Under the pieces are notes generated by a model. It worked only from the letters and a program-made list of their open reading frames with translations. It ran no database searches and had not been told where the DNA came from. From Atrina japonica (Eukaryota; Mollusca; Bivalvia; Pterioida; Pinnidae), in NCBI GenBank assembly GCA_030159075.1, contig BROG01000041.1, positions 2,154,087 to 2,218,086 of the forward strand: a stretch of DNA of 64,000 bases, given 5' to 3'. Below, piece after piece: positions 42,001 to 57,000 of the stretch; within the stretch, counting starts at the first letter, position 1; the number at the start of each line of letters is the position of its first letter. Position numbers and translations under genes: made by a program.

Positions 42001-45000
42001 AAGGACCTCTAGCACTTGCTTCCTGTCAAGTTTCATCAAAATCCCTTCAGTGGTTTCAGAGAAGTCGAAAATATGAAAAGTTTACGGATGGATGCCAGAT
42101 GGGGAGTGATCACAATAGCTCAAATGAGCTAAAAACACATTGATTTTTTAAGTTGACATGACTTTTTATTATGTTTCAATCCATTTAACAATATTATTAA
42201 CTGTTGACTTTTTTGTGATTTTTTTTAATCAATCTGTGAGTGTTTATATGCCTATATTTTTCATATTTGTTTCTCTAATATTGAGACAAACTTTAACTTC
42301 AATTTTGAATTTTAACACCAGTTTCTTTTCAACTAAATTCACAAAACACAGGGTCTGCCCACAGAAATTGAAAATTTTATCTGTAAGTTAAAATCGTAAG
42401 TTAAATACTTAATCATCAGACAAACATCTATCAAGTTCTTTTATAGGTGTTTGACTATTTTAATTTACAGATAAAATTTCCAATTTTGGCTGCGGTCTGC
42501 CTGCACTCCTCATTAAGCACTAGCCATAATTTGGTTCCAGTATTCCTTTAACCAAGATCATTTCAACTCTTGCTAGTGATGTAGTGTCTAATGAAGCAGT
42601 AGATGCTTCTGTTGAAATTGATACTGAAAAGAAATGTCATCTTGTTCTATTTGGAAAGTTTCAAGTCAAAAATATAACTGCATACATGATTTTATACAGT
42701 AATCAACTTGAGTTAGATGCTCTAGTTTATCGAAACTGAATAACCAAATTGGTTGTTGAAAAGCGCATAACAGACCATGATTTCAATAATGTAATTTCAA
42801 AGTGAAAAATTGACAAAACTTTTGATTTTCGGCTTGGGGTAAAAACCGGTCGCAATGTTACGACTGAATGAGAATAAACACTCGCCAAAACCTAAAAAAT
42901 GGTCGCATTTGCAAGTGATTTGGTTGCACTGCAGAGAGCTGCATTTTTATTAATTACTCAACATAATTACATCTCTCTAGAAAATATAAATATAACTAAA
43001 AATGATGTGTTTGGTAGAAAGTCTAGCTTTACTTAGTTGAAAAGCATGATAATAATTTTGATATTTAAATCAATTTTTCAAACTTATATGTAGAGGTATA
43101 TACCTAATCTACAGTATACTAAAAGATACATCTCAACCTGTCTTGAGAAACTACTGCCAATTAAGACAACATTCTGATAGTGGTAACCACTAAGATAAAA
43201 ATCTCTGTAAATAAAACCTTTTTTGAGAGACCACCTGTCTGGAGACCACATTTCAGTGGCAGAAAGGGTGGTTTCTCGAGACAGGTTTCACTGTACAAAC
43301 ATCACCTGGTCAAATGGGTTGAACTTTACCTTGTCCTCCAGAGTTAGGACACTCTCTAGCAAAATGTCCTTCCTGTCCACATTTGTGACAGCCTCGGCCA
43401 CCACCTCCACCTTAAAGTATCGATGAAAAGGAATGTTTTAATATCAGACATACTTTGTATTATCACTTGGTAAAGATTTGTTAGGCAGATGCAATTCTAA
43501 TATTTAACTCATCAACCCCTGAAAAAACAATGGACTCTTTTATAAATCAGTGACTTAGACCAGTCCAAATGTCTTTTGGGGTGAATGAGTAAAACATGGG
43601 CTGAGACACCGTTCCCTAAAGCAAAGCATCATGATCCTCCTATTCTAATGATTTATTTGTTACAATATCAGCTCATTCTTTGATTTTATAAGGTTGTAAC
43701 ACAGAGAACCTATCTATCTCCAAAATACTCTCTTATCTATCTCTAAAACTTTCAGTTTTTTGTTCCAAAACTTCAATTGACCTATCACCAAATGTCTGAC
43801 ACGGCACCTTTTGGCAAACTTTTCAATTATGACGTCAAATGGCTCGTCAAACTCTTGTTTGATTATGACATCACAATGAAATGATGTCAAAAATCACATA
43901 GACAGCCACGTGTCAGACACTTGGTGATAGGTCAATTGCCAAATTTCAAAAAAAATCCATGCTTGGGTTCAATTCAAACCGATCAATTAAAATTCTATCA
44001 TGAAATATGTAAATAAGTATCTTAAAATTACAGTAGAAATCATAATGTTGATTCCTTTTGCTAATTTTAATAGGTTGCCACCTATAGTAAAATCCATGTA
44101 ACCGGACGGGGTGGAGTATCATGGAGTATCATGAACCCGTTCTTGACCTGAACAAGTTTAAATTTTATGTAATACATTAAAATTACACTGACAAGAGTAA
44201 TTGTTCCTACTTTTCACCATACATTCAGTTTAGCCAATTGGTAATAAAACACATTTCTCATAAAGTCCTGTCATAACCAAAAAGTAAGTAGAATTGACTG
44301 TATGATAATCAAAAAGGTCACTCCTCCCCACAAAGTTATGTGAATCAGACAATACTAGGCGTATAAAACCTGATACTCCCTTGACCAAATTGTGCTTTTC
44401 CATGACCAATATCACTTTTATTCATCAGTCTCCTCTTCTTCTACAGTCTTTTTTTTGTGTTAATTTTATTTATGAAATTTTATAACAATACAAAGTACAT
44501 TAACATTGAATTAACAACTTTTACTCCATATCCATTTTCACAAATTTTTGTTCTGCATGCATGCACACCAGTTCGTTCATACATCGAGTACATACATATA
44601 GAAACCACCCTCAACTAAACATACAGAAATCAATATTACTTCTTCTACAGTCACACAATCCATCCATATCAGGGATAGAAATTAGCAGTTGCCCACTCGC
44701 CATGGTAAGTTATCATAATGATGGGCGAATGGATTTCTTTTGGAAGTAGCCCAAGTGGCGAGCATCAGTTGTTGAAATGTTTGATGATGACTGTGTGTAG
44801 TTTAATCCTTTGTATTTCATACTGATCAGGGCTGTAAGTGGCGAGTAATTTGGTCGCATATGCGACCAAAAATTGTAAATGGTGACTTAAATAACTTGCC
44901 ATTTTGTTGACGGTAAATGGGGTGCCATAAATGCAATGTTATTGTAATTGGAATCCGTATTTTGTATTCTGGTCAGTCCCGAACCAATCCGAGTCATAAA

Positions 45001-48000
45001 ACACTTCTTTTCTGCTGATTGATGCATGTTAAGACAACGTGATTTAGGCCCATTTAAGTGCTTATTTAACCAAAAGGAGGTTACATTAAAACCCAGTAAA
45101 ACAATGATATACCATTAGGCATAGTAATGAGATTTACTTGTTTATTTCATCGATACGTCTCTAAAACAATTATTGTACATGTAAACATTCAAATACTTGC
45201 ATCAGTATAAGTCAGCTTTTAGTTTTAACAATTTATTTCATGATTTGTGCCATTTTAGTTGCAATTCCCTTCTAGTAATTACAGGGTTTTCCCCGGATTT
45301 TCGCGTGACCATATAAAATGACACCAAAGAGAAAGCAAAACTCGCTAACTAATTTCAGGTTTTCAAACACATCGGTTAGTAATACTAGAAATGTTACAGA
45401 CAGTGACACAATAAATTAAAAATATTTCAACAGAATTTCTTACCATGAAGCAGTTGAAAAGTCAACGGGGGTAGAGAATTACGTACTGTATAAAAGTACA
45501 GTCAAACTTGCCTTAGCGACCCCCCTCATAAAACAACTTCCTGTCCATAACGACCGTATTTGGACTGCCCCTTGAGAATTACTATATATTTGCCCCCTAT
45601 ATAGCGATCACCTGCCTTACGTGACCGGCAACCGCTGTATTTTGTCCGCCGGTGGTTGTCCTACTTGGGTATAGTGACTGCTTATACACTTATTACTCTT
45701 GGAAGGGAGATATCTCGTAAATAATTCTCGCAGGACAATTCGAGACTTAATAAACAACATGGCGCAATATACGATGCTTTGACAGTCACAACACACCTGG
45801 AGGTGTCAATTAATGTCCCAGGTAGTAATTAGGCACTCGGATGTGCTTTATGACAGGGTGTTTTTACAAACAGGAACTAACAATCATTGCTGACTGATTG
45901 ATTTTTGTTTTCGATCATCAATTTATGACCAAAGTTTCCGGTGATGATTACTTAATCGGCGAAAGACTAAGACAAAAAAAAAAGAAAAAATTTCAGAAAG
46001 GACACACTTTGTGACAAGGTGTTTTTACAAACAGGAGCATTTAAATATCATCGTTGAATGATTGATGATTTGTTTTCTCGTATTCTGGAATGCTTTAACT
46101 AATCGAACATCACTTGATTAGCAAGTCAACATCTCAATCCAAAGAGTAAAATCGCTGGCGCTCGTAGCATTGGATTACGTCTAATAAAATGATAATTAAA
46201 TAAAATTCAACTATCTTCATCTTTCTGTACATTCTTACACTTCTGACTCGTGTGACTTAACAACACAACACCAACTTTAAGCACATTTTAGATATTTGTT
46301 TCAGTTTTAATAATGTGCCGTATCCTCGATGTACATGTATAATTCAATTACATCATAAATTAATTTAAATTATTTAAAACATTGAATTATTTCATTGTTA
46401 TTTTTTTTTCATTATTTACATGTTATGCATGTATTAGCTACAGGGATTTTCTATGACTATTTTTGGTATGGTTACAGGACCCTTCCAAATGAAAAAATGG
46501 CTTGTATTTTCCCCAAAAGATGCAAAAATTCCCAATTTGGAATTTTTAAAAAAAATGAATATTTTCCAATTTTCCAGACCCTGGAGTTAGGAAAATCCCT
46601 TTAGTAAATAAATAAAATATACATTTAATTACTAAATGAAATATCTAACCATGGAAGAAATATGTAATTGGAAATAATAAAAAGTCATCTCCGATACAAA
46701 GGATTTTATATCTCATGTGACCCTTTATATAAAGACCACCTGTCTATAAAGACCGTTTTTGTAATTTCCCCTGAGTGGTCTTTATATACAAGTTTGACAA
46801 GTACATAATTCTCTACCCCCGATGATAGAAACAAGTGCCTGTGCTCTTTAATAAATGTAAGAGCAAATCCTTTCATAGGCCTACTTATACATAGTATCAT
46901 AGACATCGATGTCCGTGACCATTTTTGAAAGTCATAGTCAGATAAGTATTTGGACAATAGATGATCTTAATCTTGAAATAAAGACATTGACACATGATAC
47001 CGTTTCTTACTTTCTGTTTCGTGTTTAATCTTAATTATGGAGTATGGTAACTAAGTTGACTGACAGTTGAATGTTTATTTCTTTTCATGAAGACCGAGCA
47101 GAATTCTGTGTAGGCCTACCAAAAGTCAAGGTGTACTTAGAGCCCTGATGATGTATATACTGGCATTATCACACATTTCAGCAAACTGTCACCTATTCCT
47201 TAAACACATTCTACCATATTTTCCAAATCTCCAATCTAACAAGGATACTGGCAGTACAAAATACACCGTAATGGGTCGATGAGCAGTTTATTACTCTGTA
47301 TATAACTAGCAAGAAATTTTGGTTTTCAAACTTGGCCGAGCTTTTATGGTAATAAATTTTCTCATGGTTTCAAATTAATCCATTGAAAATTACTCCAGTT
47401 ACTGAGCGTAAACTGATATGTCCCTGCCCGCCTGTGTGTTCCACATATAAAAACCACCAAACTAGTGCTCATTTTTTTTCTTCAAATTTCAATAAAAATA
47501 CCATAAAATAACACTTATCTTCGTGACTAGGTATATCTATCATACCAGTAACTCATGTACTACCAATCATTCATGCATGTCATGCATTCTACCCCATCTT
47601 TTCTAGGGCTGAAAGTTTATCTTCCACTGACCAATTTTCATAATTCCCATACAATTTACTGGCCTTTAAAACAACATTGCATGCCAGTGGCAGTATCATA
47701 TCTTGGATTCTGATATTATAACAGATTTTTTAAGAAGTAGGCCAAATGGCATTATCTAGGTCATGGGGTCAAATGTCATGGTACAATCTGAAAGAGGTGA
47801 TCATAGAAATTGCACATATGAAATATCAAACCTCTTTATATATATCAAAAGATAAAGTCCAGGTTAAAGTTTCCATTCATGGACACTTAAAGTAAGACAT
47901 TAGCTCTCTATACATTTTGTCCTGATGAACTAAAAATCACATTATAATTTCCCAAACTTTTCACATTGGTGGCAACCTTCAATTTCACACCATCATCAAA

Positions 48001-51000
48001 AGATATACTGATTACTAGTATTTACCAGATGTAGTTGATCGAGGACACTCTCGGGCAAAATGACCTTCTTCACCACATTTATGACATCCACGACCTCTCC
48101 CTTTAGTAAAACAAAAGCATGCTTACGTGTTAACTGTTAGTATCATGCAAGGGAGTTAACTACTGTAAATCCGGTTTATTTGCAAGAAATTTATTTATGT
48201 GCAATTGTGAGAAAGAAAATAAAATTATCGCATAATGAAGTATAACGAAATGGGCATCCGAAATCACAAAAAATTTCATCTCGCAAATAAATTTAGAACT
48301 TATGTATCATGAAAATAAAGTTCTGCAAAGATTTCCGGATTTAACATTCAAGTTCCTGACATGCAAGAATATCAGTTATGCGACTATTAAACAGAAATGG
48401 TTTAATACATATATTAAATAATTTTTAATGATAAACAAAAGGTTTAAAGGCCTCAATGTTCACAGAGATAAAATGCCAATAGCAGACATTTTGAAATTAA
48501 AAAAAATTTACTGGTCAACTGGACCAGTGAATAAAGGAATTCCACTGGTCAAAGAAATTTTTTTACTTGTCTGTATATAGACAAAATTGAAAAGAAATGG
48601 AAAATTACTGGTCATTTGGACTAGTTACCAGATAGATTTCACCAGACTTTTGTAAAATTTACATAAAAATTATCTAAGACAAAGACACAAAGTGCACAAT
48701 CACAATATGGATATACAATAGTCCCTCTGTGAAACAGCTCCTCTCTTGAGAGGCCACCCATTTCTCCCGGCCAATAATGCTTGCATATTGATTGCATTAA
48801 CTTATTTGTGAACAAAATTACCCCTTTCAGAAAGCCACCCCTTCATCGAGTCCAGCAGCCACAGTTTCATTGTTAAAAGTTGAGCTTTCCCCCTCTAAAA
48901 CGGCCGAAATGTTCAAGTCTGATAAACCGGATGTAGTCAAGTTTGACACAGAAGTTCATTATTTGGATTACCAAAATAACTGAAATGGCCAACGGTAACT
49001 GGAACAGCCATGAAAATTTCCATAAAATGTGTTTGAACATGAACATAAACATATAAAAGACAATAAAACAAAAAATTGCCTAAACCTAAAATCACTCCAT
49101 CATCCGAAATTCCAAGTACCAAAACAATAAATAGATACATAAATAAATGTGACCAACATGTCATGTAAACTCCTCATAATTACTAATCAGCAAACTTCCG
49201 GTTATCAATCGATTGACACTTTTATAGGTAAATATCCTAGGGGCATGTTAATTATCGAGGGTGTTAATGATTATCTAACACTGTCCCGTCCACTGATTGG
49301 GGTCTTAAGACTTAGCCAAAGTGAGTGTGTGTATGTCATGTGGCACACGCTTGGATCATCGATGATTAGAATCATGTTTCCACCCATCAAAAATAATTAT
49401 TACAAAATCTTAAAAGATATATGTAATGTACTTCAACAAAAAAAATTATCATTTTATTTATAATCAAGCCAAGGTCTAAATTCTAAATAAATTATCACAA
49501 AGCACATGGTAGACGTACCTTCAGAAGTAGTATATGAAATGGAGATGGACCGAACCAGACTGGTATTTAAATTATGGAAACTATTTTTTTTTTAAGATAA
49601 TAAACAAAGTTGTTATCTTTTTATTCAATTGGTACATGTATAGACTTGCAAAATTCATACAATAATATTAAAAGGCATTCAGTTGGCTGAATTATTGAAC
49701 AAAACAAGGTAATCAATCAAAAATTATTACATGCAAAAAAAAGAAAAAAAGAAAAAATAACACAAAATAAAATATCTAAAAAACTCCAAATGTCCAGCTA
49801 ACAAATTAAAAATCTCCTGTTGTGGCATAGCAGTTGAACTGATTTTTATCACCTCTTCAAAATACATTATTTAGAATCTATAGAATAGATGTACAACTGT
49901 ATACAACTCAGTTAGATGTCAGACGACGAGTTATTTTGGCCATTTTGATTTTTGGTTGTTTCTTTTGAGAGGCCAACCCATTGGAAAGGCCACTTTTTGG
50001 CTGCAAATGGAGTGGTCTCTCAAGAGGGGGACTACTGTATTTGTCCCTCTCAACTCCCTGCTATCGGAGCAATAAATGGCAAAATGCAGTAAAGTGCTTT
50101 GTACTAATTATATAATGTACTCAGTTACAGCAATGCACAGACATGTAAAAGAAGATTTTCTAAGACAAAGTTTTCTTTACAATTCATTGATGTAAAGAAA
50201 ATGATTTTCTAAGAATAAGTATGTAATCACTATATGGCTCTACCCCAGATCCTTAACCCTTGTCCCTAAATTTCATGATTTTGGTAGAAAGCTTTATACC
50301 ATGGATCCAGTTTTTCTCCTTGATGTGCAGGAGCAAACAAGAAAAGTTTTAAAGATTGGGATATTTTTCAGAGTTTTGGCCTCATCCAAAGGCTCGGGGA
50401 GTATGAGAATCACAAAACTCACATTATGTTCCCCTTACTCTAAAGAAGTTTCTCATAAGATTTTGAGATGATTGACAAAGTAGTTTTCAAGAAGAGGTTA
50501 AAAAGATTCTTCACAGATGACGAAAGACAAAGACCAACAGCATAAGGTCACCATAGTGATTCAGGTAACCTAAAGATGTAATTCATATTTTTCTCATTGT
50601 AAATTGTGAATTCTTTTAGATCAATACATTTTGAATGAGCCCTCCACCATGTACAGGTACATTCCTCTAAATCATTCAGGGGATGAAAATTTTTTTTCAG
50701 CTGCTTGGGTCTAGGACTTTTATGTTAAATATTGCCAGGGGCCGGTCCTCTAATATATGGGTCCAATTACAATAAATCTAAGTCAATTTTTTTTAATATA
50801 ATTAATCAATGCATATAACAATTATCAAATATGGAAACACAAAATTAAGATATAAGCCAAAAACTGCCACAAAATCATACTAGAAAATGATGATTGAACT
50901 TAACAAAGGAAACAAATAAATATTAGAAAGAAAGAATTTGACAGAAAAGTCATTCACTGATTCACCCTTGTTAGGTCGTCGGACCCACACAGCAGGAAAA

Positions 51001-54000
51001 CGACAGGGTCCGAAAGTAAAATATGTAGGTCCCGGACCTCAAACTTAAGGAATTTTCAGCCCCTGAACATTGTTAGTATAAAAAAAAAAAGTGCATGAAT
51101 TAAATTTGGTCTCCATAACACAAAATAAATATAAACCTACCTTTGCTTTCAGAATTTGGACACTCCCTGGCAAAATGACCCTCCTTTCCACACTTGTGAC
51201 AAGCTCGGCCACCTCCACCACCTGTAAATTCAAAGGAAAAAATTAAATAGCTTTAAAATTTTCATAAATTAACTTAAAATTTGTTCAGGTTATAAACTTT
51301 TGTACTTTGAACTTTAATATCGTCCTCAATTGAAGCCATTTCTTAATTTTGGATTATACCTCCTAACAGATAAAAGGTAAGGCTATATATTTACATACTG
51401 ACTGCAATTCCCTTCATTGTAAGTATATGGAGCGATGTGTTGGAGTGGTAAATACACGCAGTCACATGACTTGAGTGTTAACCACTTTAAATTTTGGCGT
51501 AGGAATGCATGAATGAATCAATAAGTAAAAGAAGATCACATATTTACTTCTTATTTATTTAATCTTAAAAGCCATACATTACCACAAAACAAAAACAAAA
51601 ATTGCAGAAAGAAATTGGAAACACAAGGCTATATCTATAGCACACTGTACAGCCTAAAGGCCCATATTGTGATAAATCTAGGTCATGTTATGACCAGAAC
51701 CACAGACCACAAAAATGAAAGTTCACTTCGTAGTTACAAAAAAAAAAAGAGAGTCAGGCCTAATGCATCTGCGATAAACAGGTCAATTTGTTTGCCTTCA
51801 CCAGATATTCCTATCAGAAACAATTTGTCACTCGCAGGCCATGTGAAATAGGCCTACTTACGTAAGTTATGTACCAATCAGTCATCATAGTTTCCAGCCG
51901 ATTGGTAAAAAATGTCAAATAAAATGGCTACTTTCAGTTGTCATGAATGAATATTAGCTGTCTCCCTTCTCATAAGTCACACTCAAACTTTCTATGCAGG
52001 TATATCCCATTAATAATATATCAGAATTCAAATGCAACTTTGTGGTAAATACATCATACAGCATAAGCATGGGCACGACCATTTGCATTTTCAATTCTCT
52101 TCTGACACATTTAACCTTCAGCAGATAAATAATTCAGCCTCTAAAATGCGACCAAATCACTCACAAATGCAACCATTTTTTAGGTTTTGGCGAGTGTTTA
52201 TTGTAATTCAATCGCCACATTGTGACCAGTTTTTCCCTGAGCCGGAAATCAAAAGTTTGTCCGTTTACACTCTGAAATTATATTATCGAAATCATGATCT
52301 GTTATGCGCTTTACAACAACCAATTTGGTTATTCAGTTTCAATAAACTAGAGCGTCTAACTCACATTGATTACTGTATAAAAACACTGTATGCTGTCATG
52401 TTTTCGACTTGAAACTTTAAAAACAGATTACGATGACATTTTCTTTACAGTGTCGATTACAACAAAAGCATCTACCTCTTCATTGGACACTAGCAAATTT
52501 AAATGTAGTTAGTGTCACAAGAATACTGGAAATGAGTTATGGCTAGTGTTCGACGAGGAGGGCAAGCAGACCTGACAGGCATAGCCGGAATTGGAAATTT
52601 TATCTGTAAATTAAAATCGAGAGTCAAACACCCGATTGTCGAACAAAAACCTTATAAAGAACTTTATAGGGTGTTTGACTCTCGATTTTAACTTACAGAT
52701 TAAATTTCAAATTCTTATAAGCTGACACTGTGTTTTGTACATTCTGTCGAAAAGAAATCGGCATTATAAATTCAAAAACGGAGTTTTAGTGTGCCTTAAT
52801 ATTAGAGCAACAAATATGAAAAATATAGGCATATGAACACTCCCGGATTTATCAAAAACAAAAAAGGACAACAGTTAATAATCTTGTTTTTAATGGATTG
52901 AAACAATAAAAAGTCATGTCTGCTTAAAAAATTCATGTTTTATTTCATTTCATCCAGCAGAATTTTACAAGAACACATACACATTATATATACATATATA
53001 TATAGGCGAGTAAAAATTTCTGGCTGGCTAGTAAAATTTCTGGTTCAATGGCCAAATGAACAGTTAATTTTTTAGTATTGTAAAGCCCTGTATTTTAAAA
53101 TAATTTCAAGACAAATCTGACACTCATTCAAAATTTTCCAACTCACTAGTTTCTTTCAAAATGATATGATAATAAGAAAATAAACCTTAAATCCATTTTG
53201 TATTTTCATACAGAAAAGAAGAACTACTTATTGTCTCACATAGATGTTAAGCTGTTATGTCATATGAAAAACTCCCACTGCAAAGCCAATTACATAGAAT
53301 GAATTTTGTAACCAGCTGACTACAGATTCACAGAAAATGGTAATACAGTAAAACCTGCTATAGCGGTCACCTCTATATAAGGATCACCTGTCTATAAAGG
53401 CCAGTTTTTAAAAGTCCCTTGACTACATACTTCAACTAAATTGAACCTGTGTATAAGGGTCACCTGCACATAAAGGCCAATATTTTCTGGTCCCTTGGGT
53501 GGCCCCCTATATACAGGTTTTACTGTATATATAAAAATAAGGATTGTTTTTCATTTTTTGACAATTTAGTATAAATGCAATGTATTCTGGAAAAAAATTC
53601 TGTGCTGCACATTGAATTTTTTCCCCAAAATTCATTGCATTTATACTCAATGGTTTAAAAAAAAAAAAACAATCCTTAAATGTACTAGAAAGGTTGTTAT
53701 CTTGTGGTGTCAATGTGAACCTCAGAGACCTTTGACCTCAAACAGACTTTGGACATTAATAATGACCACATGGAAAGGTTATCAGACATGGGACCATTGG
53801 TACACATCCTCAACTTTATATCAGTGGACCATAAAGAGGTCATCTTATCAGAAAGGGTCCAAATTTGAATTTCTGAAGACCTAGATTGTTTTTGTCATAG
53901 CAATAGTTGGTTTTTACAAAACAAAAAAATCGGCCATAACTCTGCCCCTTAGATATATTTTTGTTTTTCAAATACTTTCCTTTCCATCCATACATTACAA

Positions 54001-57000
54001 GACATTCTAGAATAAAAAATAAACACTCCTTTACTATTTTCCAAACAAGAGTTGTCAGAAGACAACAAACCTCACCAGAAATAGGTGTAAAGTTTCAAAA
54101 TAGATATTTGACCCAATAATAAACTTTTTTGTAATAAGATCAGCTTACCTCTGCCACTGCTTTCAGAATTTGGACACTCCCTGGCAAAATGTCCTTCCTC
54201 TCCACACTTGTGACAAGCTCGACCACCTCCACCACCTGCAAAATGTAAATATGACTTTATAATTTTCATATACTGGCTTATGTTTTGTTCAAATTATTCA
54301 CTTGTATCTGGCAGCTCTAGTGTTAAAACATATTCGTCAAGTGATCACTTAGGAGTTCTTTCAAAGCATATCCGATAGTATGGCAAAACTTTTATTCATT
54401 TTAAACTTCAGCCATCATTAAAAATTGTAAGTAAATGTTTGATATATCCCATCCAGTAGTTTAGAAGTGGGTAGGTCAGTAGACTTTTTATTAAATATGT
54501 AAAAAATTTTGATACAATACATGTGGAAAAAACAGCTTAAAACAGTTTATTTGGGGACTTAAAAAGTTGAGCCTGTCTGTTCACAATCAGGCAAATCTTC
54601 TATTTGTTTTGTTCTTTGGTAATTAACAGTATGACATAGGGTACAAAATACAAATTTTGGGGGGAAATATGGAATATTTAACATTTATGGCAAAATAAGC
54701 TAAAAAAATAAAATCAGATGGATGATTTGATAGTTTTTGGAAATAAACCTTTTTAGTCACTTAAAATCAGACCACCGTACCTCTGCCACTGCTTTCAGAA
54801 TTTGGACACTCCCTGGCAAAATGTCCTTCCTCCCCACACTTGTGACAAGCTCGACCACCTCCACCACCTATGAAACAGACATGATACTCAATGCACATAT
54901 AAACTCAATCAAATATTTTTTCTAATGAACCAATACATAATCATAAATTTTTATGTGAACATGAACTTATCTTCAACAGATTTTGAGCTTTGGAGAACCA
55001 ATTTGTATATCCAGCACCAACTTTGGGTAGGAGATAAAAATCATACCATAATATTATTTCAATTTTACTACTAATGATGTTATTTTCCCAGGGGTGGAAA
55101 TTAACGGGTGCCGTTCGCCCGAGGCGACTGAATTTACGATCGGCGAATTGTTTTACGTACGAAGTCGCCCGTTTGGCGAATTGATATCAGGATTTTTTTG
55201 CCACTTTTTAAGGCCGTTATTCGGTCCATTTCCAGTCGGAAATAGCAGTGTTCAATCTAGGACCACGAACAAAGGGGCCAGACGGGCCCATGCTATTAAA
55301 ATCAGGGGACCATTTTCAAAAAGAAGGGGCCATAACTTATAAAGAAAATCTGACCAATTGTGATGAGTTTAGAGTTTACTGTAACCATCATAACTGTCCA
55401 TGTACATTGTTCACCAAAATACAAAAATTGGTACATCCTGTGGTAAAGGGATTTACTTTTTAAAATTTTGTGCATACACTATATATAGTTCACTGTACAA
55501 GATTTGTCATCATAAGTCAACCGGTTTTTAAAACGTTCGTCGTGTAACCACTGATTTTGAAACTTTCGTTTCTGATTCTAAGAGACAGATTCTGATTTTT
55601 CTGCTGTTTTTTTCACTTGATGACGAACTTGGGTTGTTTTGAATATAATTTCGAGTTTTTTTTAGAACTATGGGTGACTGAGAAAAAGTCCGATATTCTC
55701 TTCATGTTTTAAAATTTTGACAGAGAGAAAAACGTCGTCTGCACATGGGCGCAGCATATAATAACGCTTGACAGCATATAGCATACCTGAAGCATTTGGC
55801 AGACTCTGACACTGAAGCCTCGTTTTAACTAATAATACCAGGCAGTTACTTCCGGCTATATGGTTTGCTCAAGACTATCCATAACCCAAATATCCAGTCG
55901 TTATATTCAGTTCACTTCGATCACTGCATTAACCTAGCGTAGTATGGAGATAATCGGAAACGGAGCGGGCTTGAATTATTCGCGTTAGACTATCCACTAT
56001 GTTACATTTCAAGCTATTATTTCAACTGATACGCGGACATTTAATTGAAATGAAGTTATCACTGGGAAGATTAGCATTGCGCCCGAGTGACCCATCATTG
56101 AATTTTAATTGCGTCATGTCTGATTTCAGTGGCGCGGCCTAGATTGAACACTGAAATAGTATTAGTTTTTTCACAATTTTGATCCTTAAAATTCCCTATT
56201 TGATGAAGCTAAAATTTTGACATGTTAAGTTTGAATGTCTGCTTTTATCAGGATGAAAGTAGAAGTACAACCATTCTGCATTTGTCATTTTAAAAAAGCT
56301 TTAAGTTTTGAAAGTGATCCATTTCCTTTTATTTGTTGTTTAAATGGATTGCTAAAAACCAGTTAGAAATTAAAATAATTATTTTATTGACAAGTAAATA
56401 CGTTAGTCTTTACCTCGTTGCCAAAAATGTCACAGAACACATCATGTGTTGACTGTTATTGCTTGCAGTTTATGGAGGAAATGAAAGTTGGGTGTGTGTA
56501 ATAAAAGAGCCGATACCAAACGGAAATGAATTTCAGGATGTGTTAAAATGATGATGCATGTACATGTAATACTATACATTGTATAAAAGTTATAAAATCT
56601 TAATTAAATGTAGGTGAATGATATAAGGAAAATTAGTTGTTGGAATAAAATTTTTAATGATACTTAAAATGGATAGATATTGTTTTAAAAAATGAAAACT
56701 TTTGTAATTTGCATCAATTTAAACACACAGTAGTTACATTGTAAAATAGTAATGATGATATTGACAATACAGAATGCATTTACAATTAATTTACTTGCAA
56801 ATATAATGTAAATCATTCAGAGACAATTTACATTGTAAATATTTATTAAAATAACAATAAATTAATAAAACACAAAATTAACTCAAATATTTTTTTTTTC
56901 TTTGCGGGCAACCAAATTTCATGGCAGGCAAGCACAATATCAGTATAGCACTTGCCCCGCTGAGCAAGTTGTTAATAATGTTAAGGTTAAAATTTTATCA

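Noticed and set aside
49149..49463. 104-codon plus-strand ORF inside the 1.3-kb TA-flanked element
   Set aside because: No transposase motif, no DDE residues, atypical codon use; probably chance.
43330..54867. Vasa (DDX4) gene as the source of the zinc knuckles
   Set aside because: No DEAD-box helicase motif appears anywhere in the window, and the next exon in phase after the last knuckle is the FGG/Tudor exon.
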